Assembly: GCF_023634845.1 (NCBI RefSeq)
Contig: NZ_JAMLJL010000005.1
Coordinates: forward strand, 124,001 to 188,000
From: Flavobacterium amniphilum
GTDB lineage: Bacteria; Bacteroidota; Bacteroidia; Flavobacteriales; Flavobacteriaceae
Direction: 5' to 3'
DNA length: 64,000 nt
Position numbers and translations under genes: made by a program. A model generated the notes under the pieces. That model did not search any database. It saw nothing but the letters and a program-made list of their open reading frames with translations, and had not been told where the DNA came from. Each line of letters opens with the position of its first letter. The first letter of the stretch is position 1. Of the stretch, positions 1 to 8,532 are shown piece after piece.

Positions 1-684
1 CTTATATTCCTTTATTTCACTTTCCGTTTTCGGGCGTGAAGAACGGAACACCAGTTTCTTACTGTCATGCGAAAAAAAACAACCACCATCGTAGCCCAAT
101 CCGCTCGTCACCTGCTTCACATTTGAACCATCAATATTCATGGTATAAATTTCAAGATCACCTGAGCGTATACTCGTGAATGCAATCTTTTTGCCATCCG
201 GAGACACCACAGCTTCGGCATCATAACCCGGAGAATTTGTTAACTGCTTCACTATATTCCCTTTCAGGTCGGCCATATAAATCTCGAATTCGGGGTAAAT
301 CGCCCAGAGGTACTTACCATCCTTCGGTTTAGGCGGAGCCGGGCAAGCCTCGTTACTTTTGTGCGTTGAAGCGTATAAAACATGCTTCCCGTCAGGCATA
401 AAATACGAGCAGGTCGTGCGGCCTTTCCCGGTAGAAACCAGTTTAAGACTTTTCGAATCGATGGCAGGATTTGACAAATCGAGTGTAAAAATCTGGTCAC
501 ACTGTGCACCGATTTCAGGGTTTGTTACCTGGAGCGTCAGGCTTTTACCGTCGGGGCTGAAATAAGCCTCTGCGTTATCGCCTCCGAAAGTCAGTTTTTT
601 GATGTTTTTGAGATGCTTTTCCTGAGCAGAAACCGTTGCCACGGAAAGCATAAATAAGGCAGTTACAATTTTAGTTACAGTCAT
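1..684 (-). CDS. PD40/TolB-like beta-propeller exported protein (C-terminus outside window)
   Basis: The gene begins at the ATG at 684 and runs off the left edge after 228 codons. Residues 1-20 form a signal peptide (hydrophobic core, then ATVSA-Q), so the product is exported to the periplasm or envelope. At least three PD40 blades are visible: FSPDGKSL near residue 42, SPDGKKIAF near 161 and FSHDSKKLVF near 204. PD40 propellers usually act in binding or scaffolding; no catalytic domain is visible in the part present, though a peptidase or other domain could follow beyond the edge. A Bacteroidota -7 box (TACATTTG on the minus strand, 704-711) lies 19 bp before the ATG. Confidence 0.8.
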   Translation of the reverse strand, partial: MTVTKIVTALFMLSVATVSAQEKHLKNIKKLTFGGDNAEAYFSPDGKSLTLQVTNPEIGAQCDQIFTLDLSNPAIDSKSLKLVSTGKGRTTCSYFMPDGKHVLYASTHKSNEACPAPPKPKDGKYLWAIYPEFEIYMADLKGNIVKQLTNSPGYDAEAVVSPDGKKIAFTSIRSGDLEIYTMNIDGSNVKQVTSGLGYDGGCFFSHDSKKLVFRSSRPKTESEIKEYK

Positions 685-703
685 TCTTGTAATGTTTATC
701 TCT

Positions 704-711
704 CAAATGTA
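704..711 (-). promoter_or_regulatory. Bacteroidota -7 box for the PD40 gene
   Basis: TACATTTG on the minus strand fits TAnnTTTG and sits 19 bp before the ATG at 684. No clear TTG is seen at -33. Confidence 0.5.
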
Positions 712-751
712 CTAAAAAGGAAACGATTGTCGGTTAACCTTTTAGCATAAA

Positions 752-782
752 AAAACCGTCCTGTTTTGCAACAGGACGGTTT
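752..782 (-). terminator. Intrinsic terminator of the flotillin gene
   Basis: Hairpin with stem AAACCGTCCTGTT / AACAGGACGGTTT and a short loop, followed by a T run on the minus strand. It lies 20 bp past the flotillin stop. Confidence 0.85.
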
Positions 783-801
783 AATGGATTTAACCCGGGG
801 A

Positions 802-2718
802 CTATTTTCCCTTCGGAAGATTTTTAGGTGTTTCCTTGTTGGAATCCATCATTTCCATGAGTTTCATTCCCAGTAAACCACTGATACCTCCATCGGCACC
901 ATTGTTACCCGAAATCAGGACATCAGGAATCACTTTGATATTCCCTTTACCGATTTCCTCCGTGATTTTATATTTCGTAAAGTTATCTCCACCCATAGCC
1001 GAAACCTGTAATTGGTAAGCTTCAGCCGTAGATTTACCGATAGCCATGATTTTTTCAGCCTCAGCCAAACCGGTTTTAGAGATCTTTTCCGCTTCAGCAC
1101 TTGCATTCAAACGGGTAGCTTCCGCCTGTGCACCTGCTCTTGCTTTAGTTGCTTCCGCTTCCGCCTGCGCTCTCATTTTAGTTGCTTCAGCTTCAGCATT
1201 TACGTTTAATTTCAAACTGGTAGCATCCCCTTCCGCTTTTTTAACCGTTGCATCGGCAGTACGTTGTGCGATTTCCACACTTTGAGAAGCCCGTACGATT
1301 TCCTTCTGCATGTCAGCGATAGCCGTTTCCTTCTCCATACCCTGACGTTGTTCCTGCGCCATCTTTTGCGTTTGATATGTCTTTTGTTCCTCTTCTGCGA
1401 TCTTTCTGTCGGTTAACGTTTTCATCAACGAATCCGGTGGCACGATATCACCGATCAACGTATCTACAGCATTCACATTATATTCATCCAATACCACTTT
1501 GATGTGATTTTTAGCCGATTCCTGGCGTTCTTTACGCGTACTTAAGAACGAAATCACATCACTTTCCTGCGCCGAGTTACGGAAATAGTTACCAATGGTA
1601 GGCTCCAAAACCTGGGAAACCAAATTCGTCATGCTACCGAAACGTGCGATTACCTTTGGCGCTTCATTAGCCGGAACGTGGATAATTTGCGACACGTCAA
1701 GGTTAAAAGGGAAACCGTCTTTAGAACGAACCGTAATGGTAGATAAATTATGGTCTAAGTTATGCGATTCACTTCTTGCATCAGCCCAGTTTAATACCAA
1801 GTTAGTTGTAGGCACCAATTCCAGTTTAGTCGTATACTTATTCAACGCATATTTACCAGGTCCAAGCGGTTCCATCCAAACACCGCGCTGTCCTTTAGAC
1901 ACAATATTACCATGTTTGAAATGTTCGCCTGTTACATCCTGACCGTCTTCACCAATATACGAGATTACAACCCCAACATAACCGATAGGCACATCCGTCA
2001 TGGGCGTTTGCTCGATTTGGACAGCCCACGAGTTGATGTAATACGAACCCGCCAACATTACCTGCGGCTGTAGACCACGGTTACCACCTTCTTCAAGGAA
2101 TTTATCGAAATCCTGGAAATTATTATGTGATTCGGCATATTTACCCGCGATTTGGCCGATTGGAATAGGCTCACCATCAAGAGCGGTAACCACACCCACC
2201 ATGTTTTCAAAGATCTTGATTTGGTCAGCCATAACGACATCGAACAAAAAGGTGTTGATACGGTACGATCCGGTGGTGATAAAAGCCGTTTGACGACCTT
2301 TTTGTCCGCCGTTATTCAGGAAAGCCGTGGCATCCTGGAAATTATCGCACATTACTTTGCGGGCAAGGATTCTACCCGTTGGGATTTCCTTACCGTCTTT
2401 ACTTAACACCAAACCGATTTTTCCTTCCGGGATGATGGTAAAAGGCGTCATATCGACAGAATACTGCCAGATCCACATACCCCAGTATAAACCCGGAGCA
2501 AGGGTTTGCGCCTGGAAACCGGCTTCACCTTTAGTCGCGATGATACGTCCGTCAGGCAAAGCTTTATCGGCACCGAAGAGAACGAATTTTTTCGTCACCA
2601 GACCGATTTTATCTTCCGGGACAATCACCATTCCGAAGAACACCCTTAAGACAAATTTGTAAAAAATGAAGCTGGCAACGATCATTATCAGCCACCAAAA
2701 ATTAGTAATTGTTTCCAT
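802..2718 (-). CDS. Flotillin-like SPFH/band-7 membrane scaffold protein
   Basis: 638 residues. A hydrophobic N-terminal segment (about residues 6-30) anchors the protein. A long SPFH/band-7 region follows (about 180-420), preceded by repeated PEDKIGLV / PEGKIGLV segments. Then comes a charged coiled coil rich in Ala-Glu repeats (AEAEATKxRAxAEAEA, about 430-560), the flotillin hallmark, and a Gly-rich tail. Family members form membrane microdomain scaffolds; a specific partner cannot be read from the context. The best promoter lies over 200 bp upstream, giving a long leader, and a strong terminator follows. The gene appears monocistronic. Confidence 0.85.
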   Translation of the reverse strand: METITNFWWLIMIVASFIFYKFVLRVFFGMVIVPEDKIGLVTKKFVLFGADKALPDGRIIATKGEAGFQAQTLAPGLYWGMWIWQYSVDMTPFTIIPEGKIGLVLSKDGKEIPTGRILARKVMCDNFQDATAFLNNGGQKGRQTAFITTGSYRINTFLFDVVMADQIKIFENMVGVVTALDGEPIPIGQIAGKYAESHNNFQDFDKFLEEGGNRGLQPQVMLAGSYYINSWAVQIEQTPMTDVPIGYVGVVISYIGEDGQDVTGEHFKHGNIVSKGQRGVWMEPLGPGKYALNKYTTKLELVPTTNLVLNWADARSESHNLDHNLSTITVRSKDGFPFNLDVSQIIHVPANEAPKVIARFGSMTNLVSQVLEPTIGNYFRNSAQESDVISFLSTRKERQESAKNHIKVVLDEYNVNAVDTLIGDIVPPDSLMKTLTDRKIAEEEQKTYQTQKMAQEQRQGMEKETAIADMQKEIVRASQSVEIAQRTADATVKKAEGDATSLKLNVNAEAEATKMRAQAEAEATKARAGAQAEATRLNASAEAEKISKTGLAEAEKIMAIGKSTAEAYQLQVSAMGGDNFTKYKITEEIGKGNIKVIPDVLISGNNGADGGISGLLGMKLMEMMDSNKETPKNLPKGK

Positions 2719-2941
2719 TAAAATTGATTTTTAAATGATTTCATGTTTTGATTCCAGAAATGTTTAATATGAAAAATGAAAGTATAATCGTGAGTCAGAT
2801 TAAAAGTCAACCATCAGGTTTGCGCAGATGCCTGAGTTGCTATTTTTGAAGATACAACACCTTTGTGTCATTTTAGGATATTAATTTCTTAGTAAAATCA
2901 GTTATTATACGTTTAGAGAAATCAATAGTTACATAAAAAAG

Positions 2942-2971
2942 CAAATTTATTTTAGCTATATTTCAAAACAA
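2942..2971 (-). promoter_or_regulatory. Flavobacterial promoter TTG-N19-TAAATTTG
   Basis: On the minus strand, TTG (2971-2969) and TAAATTTG (2949-2942) are separated by exactly 19 bp, the ideal Bacteroidota arrangement. It faces the flotillin gene, whose ATG is about 220 bp away. Confidence 0.7.
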
Positions 2972-2989
2972 CTGATTATCAACAAAATA

Positions 2990-3022
2990 AAAAAACCACT
3001 CCATCCTAAAGATGAAGTGGTT
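2990..3022 (-). terminator. Terminator of the SnoaL-like lipoprotein gene
   Basis: Stem AACCACT-CATC / GATG-AGTGGTT with one internal mismatch, followed by a T run on the minus strand, just past the stop at 3043. Confidence 0.75.
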
Positions 3023-3042
3023 CTTACGTATTAACCGAACAA

Positions 3043-3522
3043 TTATTTTCCCATAACGACATCAGAATTAAAACAATCGCGGTGAAGTTTCCATACTCCG
3101 TCCTCCATTTTATATACTTCGATTGCTTTTCCCTGATCAATTATTTTACCGCTTTTATCTTTAAACGTCCAGTTTTCTTCGGCTGCCAGCACTTCTTCAT
3201 TTCCCCATACTTCAACCGTTTCGATTGAAAATCCGGCCGGCATTCCTGCTTTCATCCATTGGCCAACCAATTTTTGGATACTGGCTTTTCCTGAAACCGA
3301 TTTTTCGTTAGGCGGCATAAACTTACCATCTTTTGTGTAACAATTTGCGACACCGACCGAATCCTTATTATTTACGGCATCTGCATAAATTTTACTACGC
3401 TCTTCAATTGCTTTTTTAGCTGCAGTCAAATCAAATGCAGATTTAGCAGATTCATTTTTACAACTTGTCATCCAGCAAGAACCGGTTATCAGGACGATTA
3501 GCACTACAATTACTTTTTTCAT
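3043..3522 (-). CDS. SnoaL/DUF4440-like (NTF2-fold) lipoprotein
   Basis: 159 residues. The N-terminus is a lipoprotein signal with the lipobox MTSC (Cys21), predicting lipidation and an envelope location. The rest looks like an NTF2/SnoaL-fold domain of the DUF4440 type: AAKKAIEERSKIYADAVNN, then YTKDGKFMPPNE, and a C-terminal EVYKMEDGVWKLHRD strand. Such proteins bind small molecules or act as cone-shaped enzymes, but no catalytic residues can be assigned. A second protein of this fold lies at 32393-32824. The gene is flanked by its own terminator and by the cupin gene's terminator, so it is probably monocistronic. Confidence 0.75.
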   Translation of the reverse strand: MKKVIVVLIVLITGSCWMTSCKNESAKSAFDLTAAKKAIEERSKIYADAVNNKDSVGVANCYTKDGKFMPPNEKSVSGKASIQKLVGQWMKAGMPAGFSIETVEVWGNEEVLAAEENWTFKDKSGKIIDQGKAIEVYKMEDGVWKLHRDCFNSDVVMGK

Positions 3523-3590
3523 AGTTTTTATATGTTTATGTTACTAAAATTATGTTCATTTAGCGCAAATGGATATTAAATTTACAAAAA

Positions 3591-3620
3591 AAATCCGTTC
3601 AGTATTTACAAAACGGATTT
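3591..3620 (-). terminator. Terminator downstream of the cupin gene
   Basis: AAATCCGTT / AACGGATTT hairpin with an 8-base T run on the minus strand, about 80 bp past the cupin stop. Confidence 0.7.
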
Positions 3621-3700
3621 GCTATTTCTTTAGCAGTCCGACAATCATAAAACTTTTTCATCAATTAGAAGAAAAAATATTGTCAGGCATTCTAAATTAC

Positions 3701-4090
3701 TCATTTTTTCATTTTTTTCCCATGCTTGATTTCGGTTACAATGAGTTTAATAGTGGTTGTACCCACATTTTTAGCCATATGGGTAACTGCCGGAATAAAC
3801 ATTACATCCCCGGCTTTGATTTCCATGGTTCCGGGATCTTTACCTTTATCGGTAATTTCAATTTTACCGTCAGTCAGTGCATAGATAACATGATCCGGAT
3901 GGTGGTGCCAAGGTACAACATCACCTGGAGCAATCTCAACTTCCATAACCCTTACCTTATCATTGTCAAGGGAAATTTTTTTGTAAATATGAGGAGCTAC
4001 GGTTGGAGGATCCTGCGCATAGAGATTCATATACACAGATGGAGTTAATGCAAACAGCACTAACATGAAAATTAATTTAATACCTTTCAT
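3701..4090 (-). CDS. Exported cupin-domain protein
   Basis: 129 residues with an N-terminal hydrophobic signal sequence (about residues 1-25). A single cupin barrel follows. Motif 1 is PGDVVPWHHHPDHVIYAL, which carries three consecutive His residues able to bind metal. Motif 2 is AGDVMFIPAVTHMAKNVG. A charged KHGKKMKK tail ends the protein. Cupins range from enzymes to sensors, so the substrate is unknown. A Bacteroidota promoter (4227-4252) lies about 135 bp upstream and a terminator follows, so the gene is a single transcription unit. Confidence 0.8.
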   Translation of the reverse strand: MKGIKLIFMLVLFALTPSVYMNLYAQDPPTVAPHIYKKISLDNDKVRVMEVEIAPGDVVPWHHHPDHVIYALTDGKIEITDKGKDPGTMEIKAGDVMFIPAVTHMAKNVGTTTIKLIVTEIKHGKKMKK

Positions 4091-4226
4091 TTTTTGCTTT
4101 TTAAATTAGAAACGTGGTATTTTTTAAATTACATCTCTTGTCTGGAACAAGTTACCTTCAACAACTTAGAAATTAGTTGGTACTGATTGTAGCGGGAAGA
4201 TTTTTACATTTTTAAAAATCTGACTA

Positions 4227-4252
4227 CAAAGATACGAATGAAACGTAAGCAA
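4227..4252 (-). promoter_or_regulatory. Promoter-like TTG-N15-TATCTTTG before the cupin gene
   Basis: Minus-strand TATCTTTG (4234-4227) is a perfect -7 box. The nearest TTG (4252-4250) is 15 bp away, slightly shorter than the usual 19. Confidence 0.5.
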
Positions 4253-4277
4253 TTGGCTATTAATTGAATAAATAAAA

Positions 4278-4306
4278 AAACCGTCTCGAAGTCAACGAGA
4301 CGGTTT
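4278..4306 (-). terminator. Terminator of lpdA
   Basis: Perfect 11-bp stem AAACCGTCTCG / CGAGACGGTTT with a 7-nt loop and a T run on the minus strand, about 30 bp past the lpdA stop. Confidence 0.85.
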
Positions 4307-4337
4307 CAATATAATTTAATAGATTTAAATCTGTAGA

Positions 4338-5726
4338 TTATAAATGGATTACCTCACCATAAGCATCGGCAACAGCTTCCATCACAGCTTCACTCATTGT
4401 TGGGTGTGGGTGAACTGCTTTTAAGATTTCATGACCGGTTGTTTCCAGTTTACGGGCAACGACAGCTTCTGCAATCATATCGGTAACACCTGCACCAATC
4501 ATATGACAACCTAACCATTCACCATATTTAGCATCGAAAATAACTTTTACAAAACCATCAGGAGTTCCGGCTGCTTTTGCTTTACCTGAAGCTGAGAACG
4601 GGAACTTACCGATTTTCAATTCGTATCCTTTTTCCTTAGCTGCTTTTTCTGTTAAACCAACAGAAGCGATTTCAGGAGTAGCATAGGTACAACCCGGGAT
4701 ATTTCCATAATCTAAAGGTTCAACATGTAAGCCTGCAATTTTTTCAACACATAAAATACCTTCAGCAGAAGCCACGTGAGCCAAAGCCTGTCCAGGAGTT
4801 ACATCTCCGATAGCGTAATAACCCGGGACATTTGTCTGGTAGTATGCATTTACTAAGATTTTATCTTTATCCGTTGCGATACCGGTTTCTTCCAAACCGA
4901 TGTTTTCGATGTTTGTTTTGATACCAACAGCAGAAAGTACAATATCAGCTTCAAGAATTTCTTCCCCTTTAGCCGTTTTAACAGTAGCTTTTACACCTGC
5001 TCCGCTTGTATCAACTTTTTCAACAGACGCATTCGTCATTACATTGATACCGGCTTTCTTTAAAGAACGCTCGAATTGTTTAGAGATATCTTCGTCTTCT
5101 ACCGGAACCACATTGGGCATGAACTCAACAATAGTAACTTCAGTTCCCATTGAATTATAGAAATGTGCAAATTCAACACCGATAGCACCTGAACCTACAA
5201 CAATCATTTTCTTTGGTTGCTCCGGCAACACCATAGCCTGACGGTATCCGATTACTTTTTTACCATCCTGTGGTAAGTTAGGCAATTCTCTTGAGCGTGC
5301 TCCGGTAGCGATGATAATGTGATCAGCAGAATATTCGGTTACTTTTCCGTCAGCAGCGGTAACATCAACTTTTTTACCCGGTTTCACTTTTCCGAAACCA
5401 TCGATAACGTCTATTTTATTTTTCTTCATTAAGAACTGAACACCTTTGCTCATTCCTTCTGCAACACCTCTTGAACGTGCAATTACAGCTCCAAAATCTT
5501 TATCAACATTATCAACTTTTAAACCATAATCTGAAGCATGTTTTAGGTAATCAAAAACCTGTGCTGATTTCAATAATGCTTTAGTTGGGATACATCCCCA
5601 GTTCAAACAGATTCCACCCAAATTTTCTTTTTCGATAACGGCAACTTTAAAGCCTAATTGTGACGCTCTGATGGCAGTTACATAACCACCCGGCCCACTT
5701 CCTAAAACAATAATATCGTATTTCAT
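4338..5726 (-). CDS. lpdA: Dihydrolipoyl dehydrogenase (E3)
   Basis: 462 residues, full length for the family. FAD-binding GSGPGG lies at residues 9-14 and the redox-active disulfide in GGICLNWGCIPTK (Cys40-Cys45). An NAD-binding GSGAIGVEFA motif follows near 180, then a second FAD contact AIGDVTPG, and the C-terminal catalytic HPHPTMSEA dyad near 440. It reoxidises dihydrolipoamide in the 2-oxoacid dehydrogenase and glycine cleavage complexes. I chose the ATG at 5726 because homologues start at MKYDIIVLG; the in-frame extension to 5873 is an AT-rich upstream region unlike any E3. Monocistronic with its own terminator. Confidence 0.95.
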   Translation of the reverse strand: MKYDIIVLGSGPGGYVTAIRASQLGFKVAVIEKENLGGICLNWGCIPTKALLKSAQVFDYLKHASDYGLKVDNVDKDFGAVIARSRGVAEGMSKGVQFLMKKNKIDVIDGFGKVKPGKKVDVTAADGKVTEYSADHIIIATGARSRELPNLPQDGKKVIGYRQAMVLPEQPKKMIVVGSGAIGVEFAHFYNSMGTEVTIVEFMPNVVPVEDEDISKQFERSLKKAGINVMTNASVEKVDTSGAGVKATVKTAKGEEILEADIVLSAVGIKTNIENIGLEETGIATDKDKILVNAYYQTNVPGYYAIGDVTPGQALAHVASAEGILCVEKIAGLHVEPLDYGNIPGCTYATPEIASVGLTEKAAKEKGYELKIGKFPFSASGKAKAAGTPDGFVKVIFDAKYGEWLGCHMIGAGVTDMIAEAVVARKLETTGHEILKAVHPHPTMSEAVMEAVADAYGEVIHL

Positions 5727-5987
5727 AACGTAAAATTTTCTAAATTTCAGAGCACGAAAATACACAATAAATATAGAGTACTCAAATATTCTTCTAATTA
5801 TTTGGACGTTACCAATATTGCAAGGCGATAAAGCTAAAGCCAGTTTTAATTGTGATACTTTCGTCTGTAGCAATACTTGCCAGTATTTAACTTTTTCTGA
5901 AGCGAGATCCCTAACACAGTAAAAGACTCAAAATCAAAAATATCAGAAAAACTTTTAACTTATACCTTCTAACTTAGAACTTTATAC

Positions 5988-5995
5988 TATCTTTG
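5988..5995 (+). promoter_or_regulatory. -7 box TATCTTTG for the rRNA methyltransferase gene
   Basis: Perfect TAnnTTTG ending 19 bp before the ATG at 6015. No clear TTG at -33. Confidence 0.6.
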
Positions 5996-6014
5996 CACGC
6001 TCAAAATTAACATC

Positions 6015-7229
6015 ATGCGATTACATAGAAACCTGGTTTACACTACAATAGATTCATTAAATGCCATCTTTAACGAAGGAGAATATGCTGACAAAGTAGT
6101 AGCACGCGCTCTTAAAAAAGACAAACGTTGGGGAAGCGCCGACCGTAAATTTGTGGCAGAAACCATCTATGAAATTGTACGTTGGAAACGTTTATATGCA
6201 GAAATTGCAGAAGTAAGAGAACCTTTTGACCGTGATAATTTATGGAGAATGTTTGCTTCATGGGCTGTTTTGAGAGGCTACCCAATTCCGGATTGGACGC
6301 AGTTACAGGGAACACCTATACGAAAGATTAAAGGCCGTTTTGATGAATTATCAAAAAACAGAGCCATTAAAGAATCTATTCCTGACTGGATGGATGAATT
6401 GTGCGCAAAAGAATTAGGAGAAGCAGTTTGGAACAAAGAAATCAAAGCCCAAAACGAGCAGGCCAAAGTTATTTTACGCGTTAATACCTTAAAAATTTCC
6501 CCGGATAAGTTGCGTGCCCGCTTAATGGACGCAAATATCGAAACAGAATATATTAAAAATCAACCTCAGGCATTAGTATTAAAAGAACGTGCCAATGTAT
6601 TCCTTACCCAGGAATTTAAAGACGGTTTGTTTGAAGTTCAGGATGCTTCTTCACAATTAGTTGCGCCTTTATTGGATGTTAAACCCGGAATGCGCGTTGT
6701 AGATACTTGTGCAGGTGCAGGAGGAAAAACACTGCATCTAGCTTCCATCATGGAAAACAAAGGGCAATTGATTGCTTTGGATTTATATGAAAGCAAGTTA
6801 AACCAATTAAAACTACGTGCACGCCGTAATGGAGTTCACAACATCGAAACCCGTGTGATTGAAAATTCAAAAACAATCAAAAAGCTACATGAAAAAGCTG
6901 ACAGGGTTTTAATTGATGCACCATGTAGCGGATTAGGCGTTTTAAAACGTAATCCGGACAGTAAATGGAAATTACAACCTGAATTTATTGAAAACATCAA
7001 AAAAATACAAGCGGAAGTTTTAGAGAACTATTCTAAGATTGTAAAGCCGGGCGGAAAACTGGTTTATGCAACCTGCTCTGTGCTACCATCTGAAAATCAG
7101 GAACAAATAGAACGATTTTTAACAACAGAAAGCGGAAAAAACTTTACCTTTGTAGAAGACCACAAAATTCTGGCTCATGAGTCAGGTTACGACGGATTTT
7201 ACATGGCTTTATTAGAAAGAAAGCAGTAA
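6015..7229 (+). CDS. RsmB-type 16S rRNA (cytosine-C5) methyltransferase
   Basis: 404 residues of the NOL1/NOP2/Sun family. The N-terminal 130 residues form a NusB-like RNA-binding domain. The Rossmann domain carries the SAM motif DTCAGAGGKTLHLAS (about 230-244). The two cysteines of the m5C mechanism lie in APCSGLGVL (about 303) and ATCSVLPSE (about 353). Overall architecture and length fit RsmB, which methylates a cytosine of 16S rRNA, but the exact target base cannot be read from sequence. A good -7 box lies 19 bp upstream. Confidence 0.85.
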   Translation: MRLHRNLVYTTIDSLNAIFNEGEYADKVVARALKKDKRWGSADRKFVAETIYEIVRWKRLYAEIAEVREPFDRDNLWRMFASWAVLRGYPIPDWTQLQGTPIRKIKGRFDELSKNRAIKESIPDWMDELCAKELGEAVWNKEIKAQNEQAKVILRVNTLKISPDKLRARLMDANIETEYIKNQPQALVLKERANVFLTQEFKDGLFEVQDASSQLVAPLLDVKPGMRVVDTCAGAGGKTLHLASIMENKGQLIALDLYESKLNQLKLRARRNGVHNIETRVIENSKTIKKLHEKADRVLIDAPCSGLGVLKRNPDSKWKLQPEFIENIKKIQAEVLENYSKIVKPGGKLVYATCSVLPSENQEQIERFLTTESGKNFTFVEDHKILAHESGYDGFYMALLERKQ

Positions 7230-7350
7230 ACCGGCTAAAAAATTCCGAAACCTATTTTTACCATAGTAATTTCTTACAATTTTAAACCATTGTAATCGGG
7301 CTTTTATGCCTAATTTTTAAAATTTTAAATCCCAAATTAATACAAATAAT

Positions 7351-8466
7351 ATGAGAAACACTTACTTTTTAATTTGCCTACTGTTTTCATTAATGGTATC
7401 CTCGCAAAATGGAGCTCCTGCGGCACCATACTATAATAGTTTCAACTGGTCATTAACCGGTCAAAACCTTAAAAATGCATTAGCTGCTAAAATCACTTCC
7501 ACACATACTAACCTTCTCACTTATACTCCGGGTATTTGGGAAGCAAGTAAGATAACAGATTTAGATCCGGCTGACGCAACTAACACCAATGTATTATTAA
7601 TATACGGTTTCAGCAACAATATGTGTCCTGCATCTACTTCAGATGATAATGACCACCGAAGAAGAAATAAAGATTCAAATGGTGGTAGTGCTACTTGCCA
7701 ATGGAATAGAGAGCATGTATATGCAAAATCATTGGGAACACCTGCTTTAGATGATGATGCAACTACTTCTTCAGGCGTTTCTGATGCAGGAGAAGATGCA
7801 CACCATTTAAGAGCTGCCGATGTACAAAGAAATGCAAACAGAGGAAACAGAAAATTTGCAGCCGGCACTGGTAATTCAGGTAATATGGGAGCAGATTGGT
7901 ATCCGGGAGACGAGTGGAAAGGTGATGTTGCCCGTATGATGATGTATATGTATTTAAGATATCCAACGCAATGTTTACCAATAAACGTTGGTACAGGAGC
8001 TACCGTTGTTGGAGATACAAATATGATCCAATTATTTTTACAATGGAATGCAGAAGATCCTGTTTCTCAATATGAAGACAACAGAAATACATATCATGAT
8101 TCTAACGGAACATATGCACAAGGTAACAGAAACCCATTCATTGATAACCCTTATTTAGCAACCATGATTTGGGGAGGAACACCGGCACAAAACCGTTGGC
8201 CATTTCTTTCCAATGATCAATTTGAAGCATTGGATAGAGCAACTGTATATCCAAATCCATCAAATAACAATACGATTACTGTATCATCAGAAGTCAACAT
8301 GGATGAGATCCAAGTTATCAATTTAAACGGACAATTGATTCAATTAATCAAAAATCCTGAATCAAATCAGAAAAGTACTACAATTGCAAATTTACCTCAA
8401 GGCTTCTATTTACTGAAGTTGACGTCTGGTAATGCAGTAACAACTAAAAAAGTAATCATAAATTAA
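7351..8466 (+). CDS. Secreted endonuclease I-family nuclease with T9SS sorting domain (paralogue 1)
   Basis: 371 residues. A signal peptide (about 1-18) is followed by an endonuclease I (Vsn/EndA-type) domain: the metal/catalytic motif WNREHVYAKS near 117, HHLRAADVQRNANRGN near 150, GDEWKGDVAR near 187 and AQGNRNPFIDNP near 260. The C-terminal 75 residues are a type A T9SS sorting domain (VYPNPSNNNTI, then GFYLLKL and a KK-VIIN end). The product is therefore expected to be secreted or surface-anchored and to degrade DNA and/or RNA for nutrients or biofilm turnover. It is the first and smallest of three tandem paralogues and lacks fibronectin domains. It is the most divergent of the three around the catalytic motif. 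Confidence 0.9.
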   Translation: MRNTYFLICLLFSLMVSSQNGAPAAPYYNSFNWSLTGQNLKNALAAKITSTHTNLLTYTPGIWEASKITDLDPADATNTNVLLIYGFSNNMCPASTSDDNDHRRRNKDSNGGSATCQWNREHVYAKSLGTPALDDDATTSSGVSDAGEDAHHLRAADVQRNANRGNRKFAAGTGNSGNMGADWYPGDEWKGDVARMMMYMYLRYPTQCLPINVGTGATVVGDTNMIQLFLQWNAEDPVSQYEDNRNTYHDSNGTYAQGNRNPFIDNPYLATMIWGGTPAQNRWPFLSNDQFEALDRATVYPNPSNNNTITVSSEVNMDEIQVINLNGQLIQLIKNPESNQKSTTIANLPQGFYLLKLTSGNAVTTKKVIIN

Positions 8467-8496
8467 TTGCCGTATTAACTTTTTTATATAGATTTG
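8467..8496 (+). promoter_or_regulatory. Flavobacterial promoter TTG-N19-TAGATTTG for nuclease 2
   Basis: TTG (8467-8469) and TAGATTTG (8489-8496) are exactly 19 bp apart, 36 bp before the ATG. It starts immediately after the stop of nuclease 1, so nuclease 2 can be transcribed independently. Confidence 0.75.
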
Positions 8497-8532
8497 TCGC
8501 CCCAATCTAAAAAAATTAAAACCTAATTCTTT

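Larger units (their letters stand above)
2719..3042. other. Intergenic region with long flotillin leader
   Basis: 324 bp without a gene. It holds the terminator of the 3043-3522 gene (2990-3022), a strong minus-strand promoter (2942-2971) and an AT-rich stretch of about 215 bp between that promoter and the flotillin ATG. I found no ORF or clear hairpin in the leader. Confidence 0.5.

Noticed and set aside
3569..4048. 159-codon plus-strand ORF opposite the cupin gene
   Set aside because: Antisense shadow of a gene with clear cupin motifs and signal peptide.
5727..5873. N-terminal extension of LpdA by 49 codons
   Set aside because: The family starts at MKYDIIVLG; the extension is AT-rich upstream DNA.
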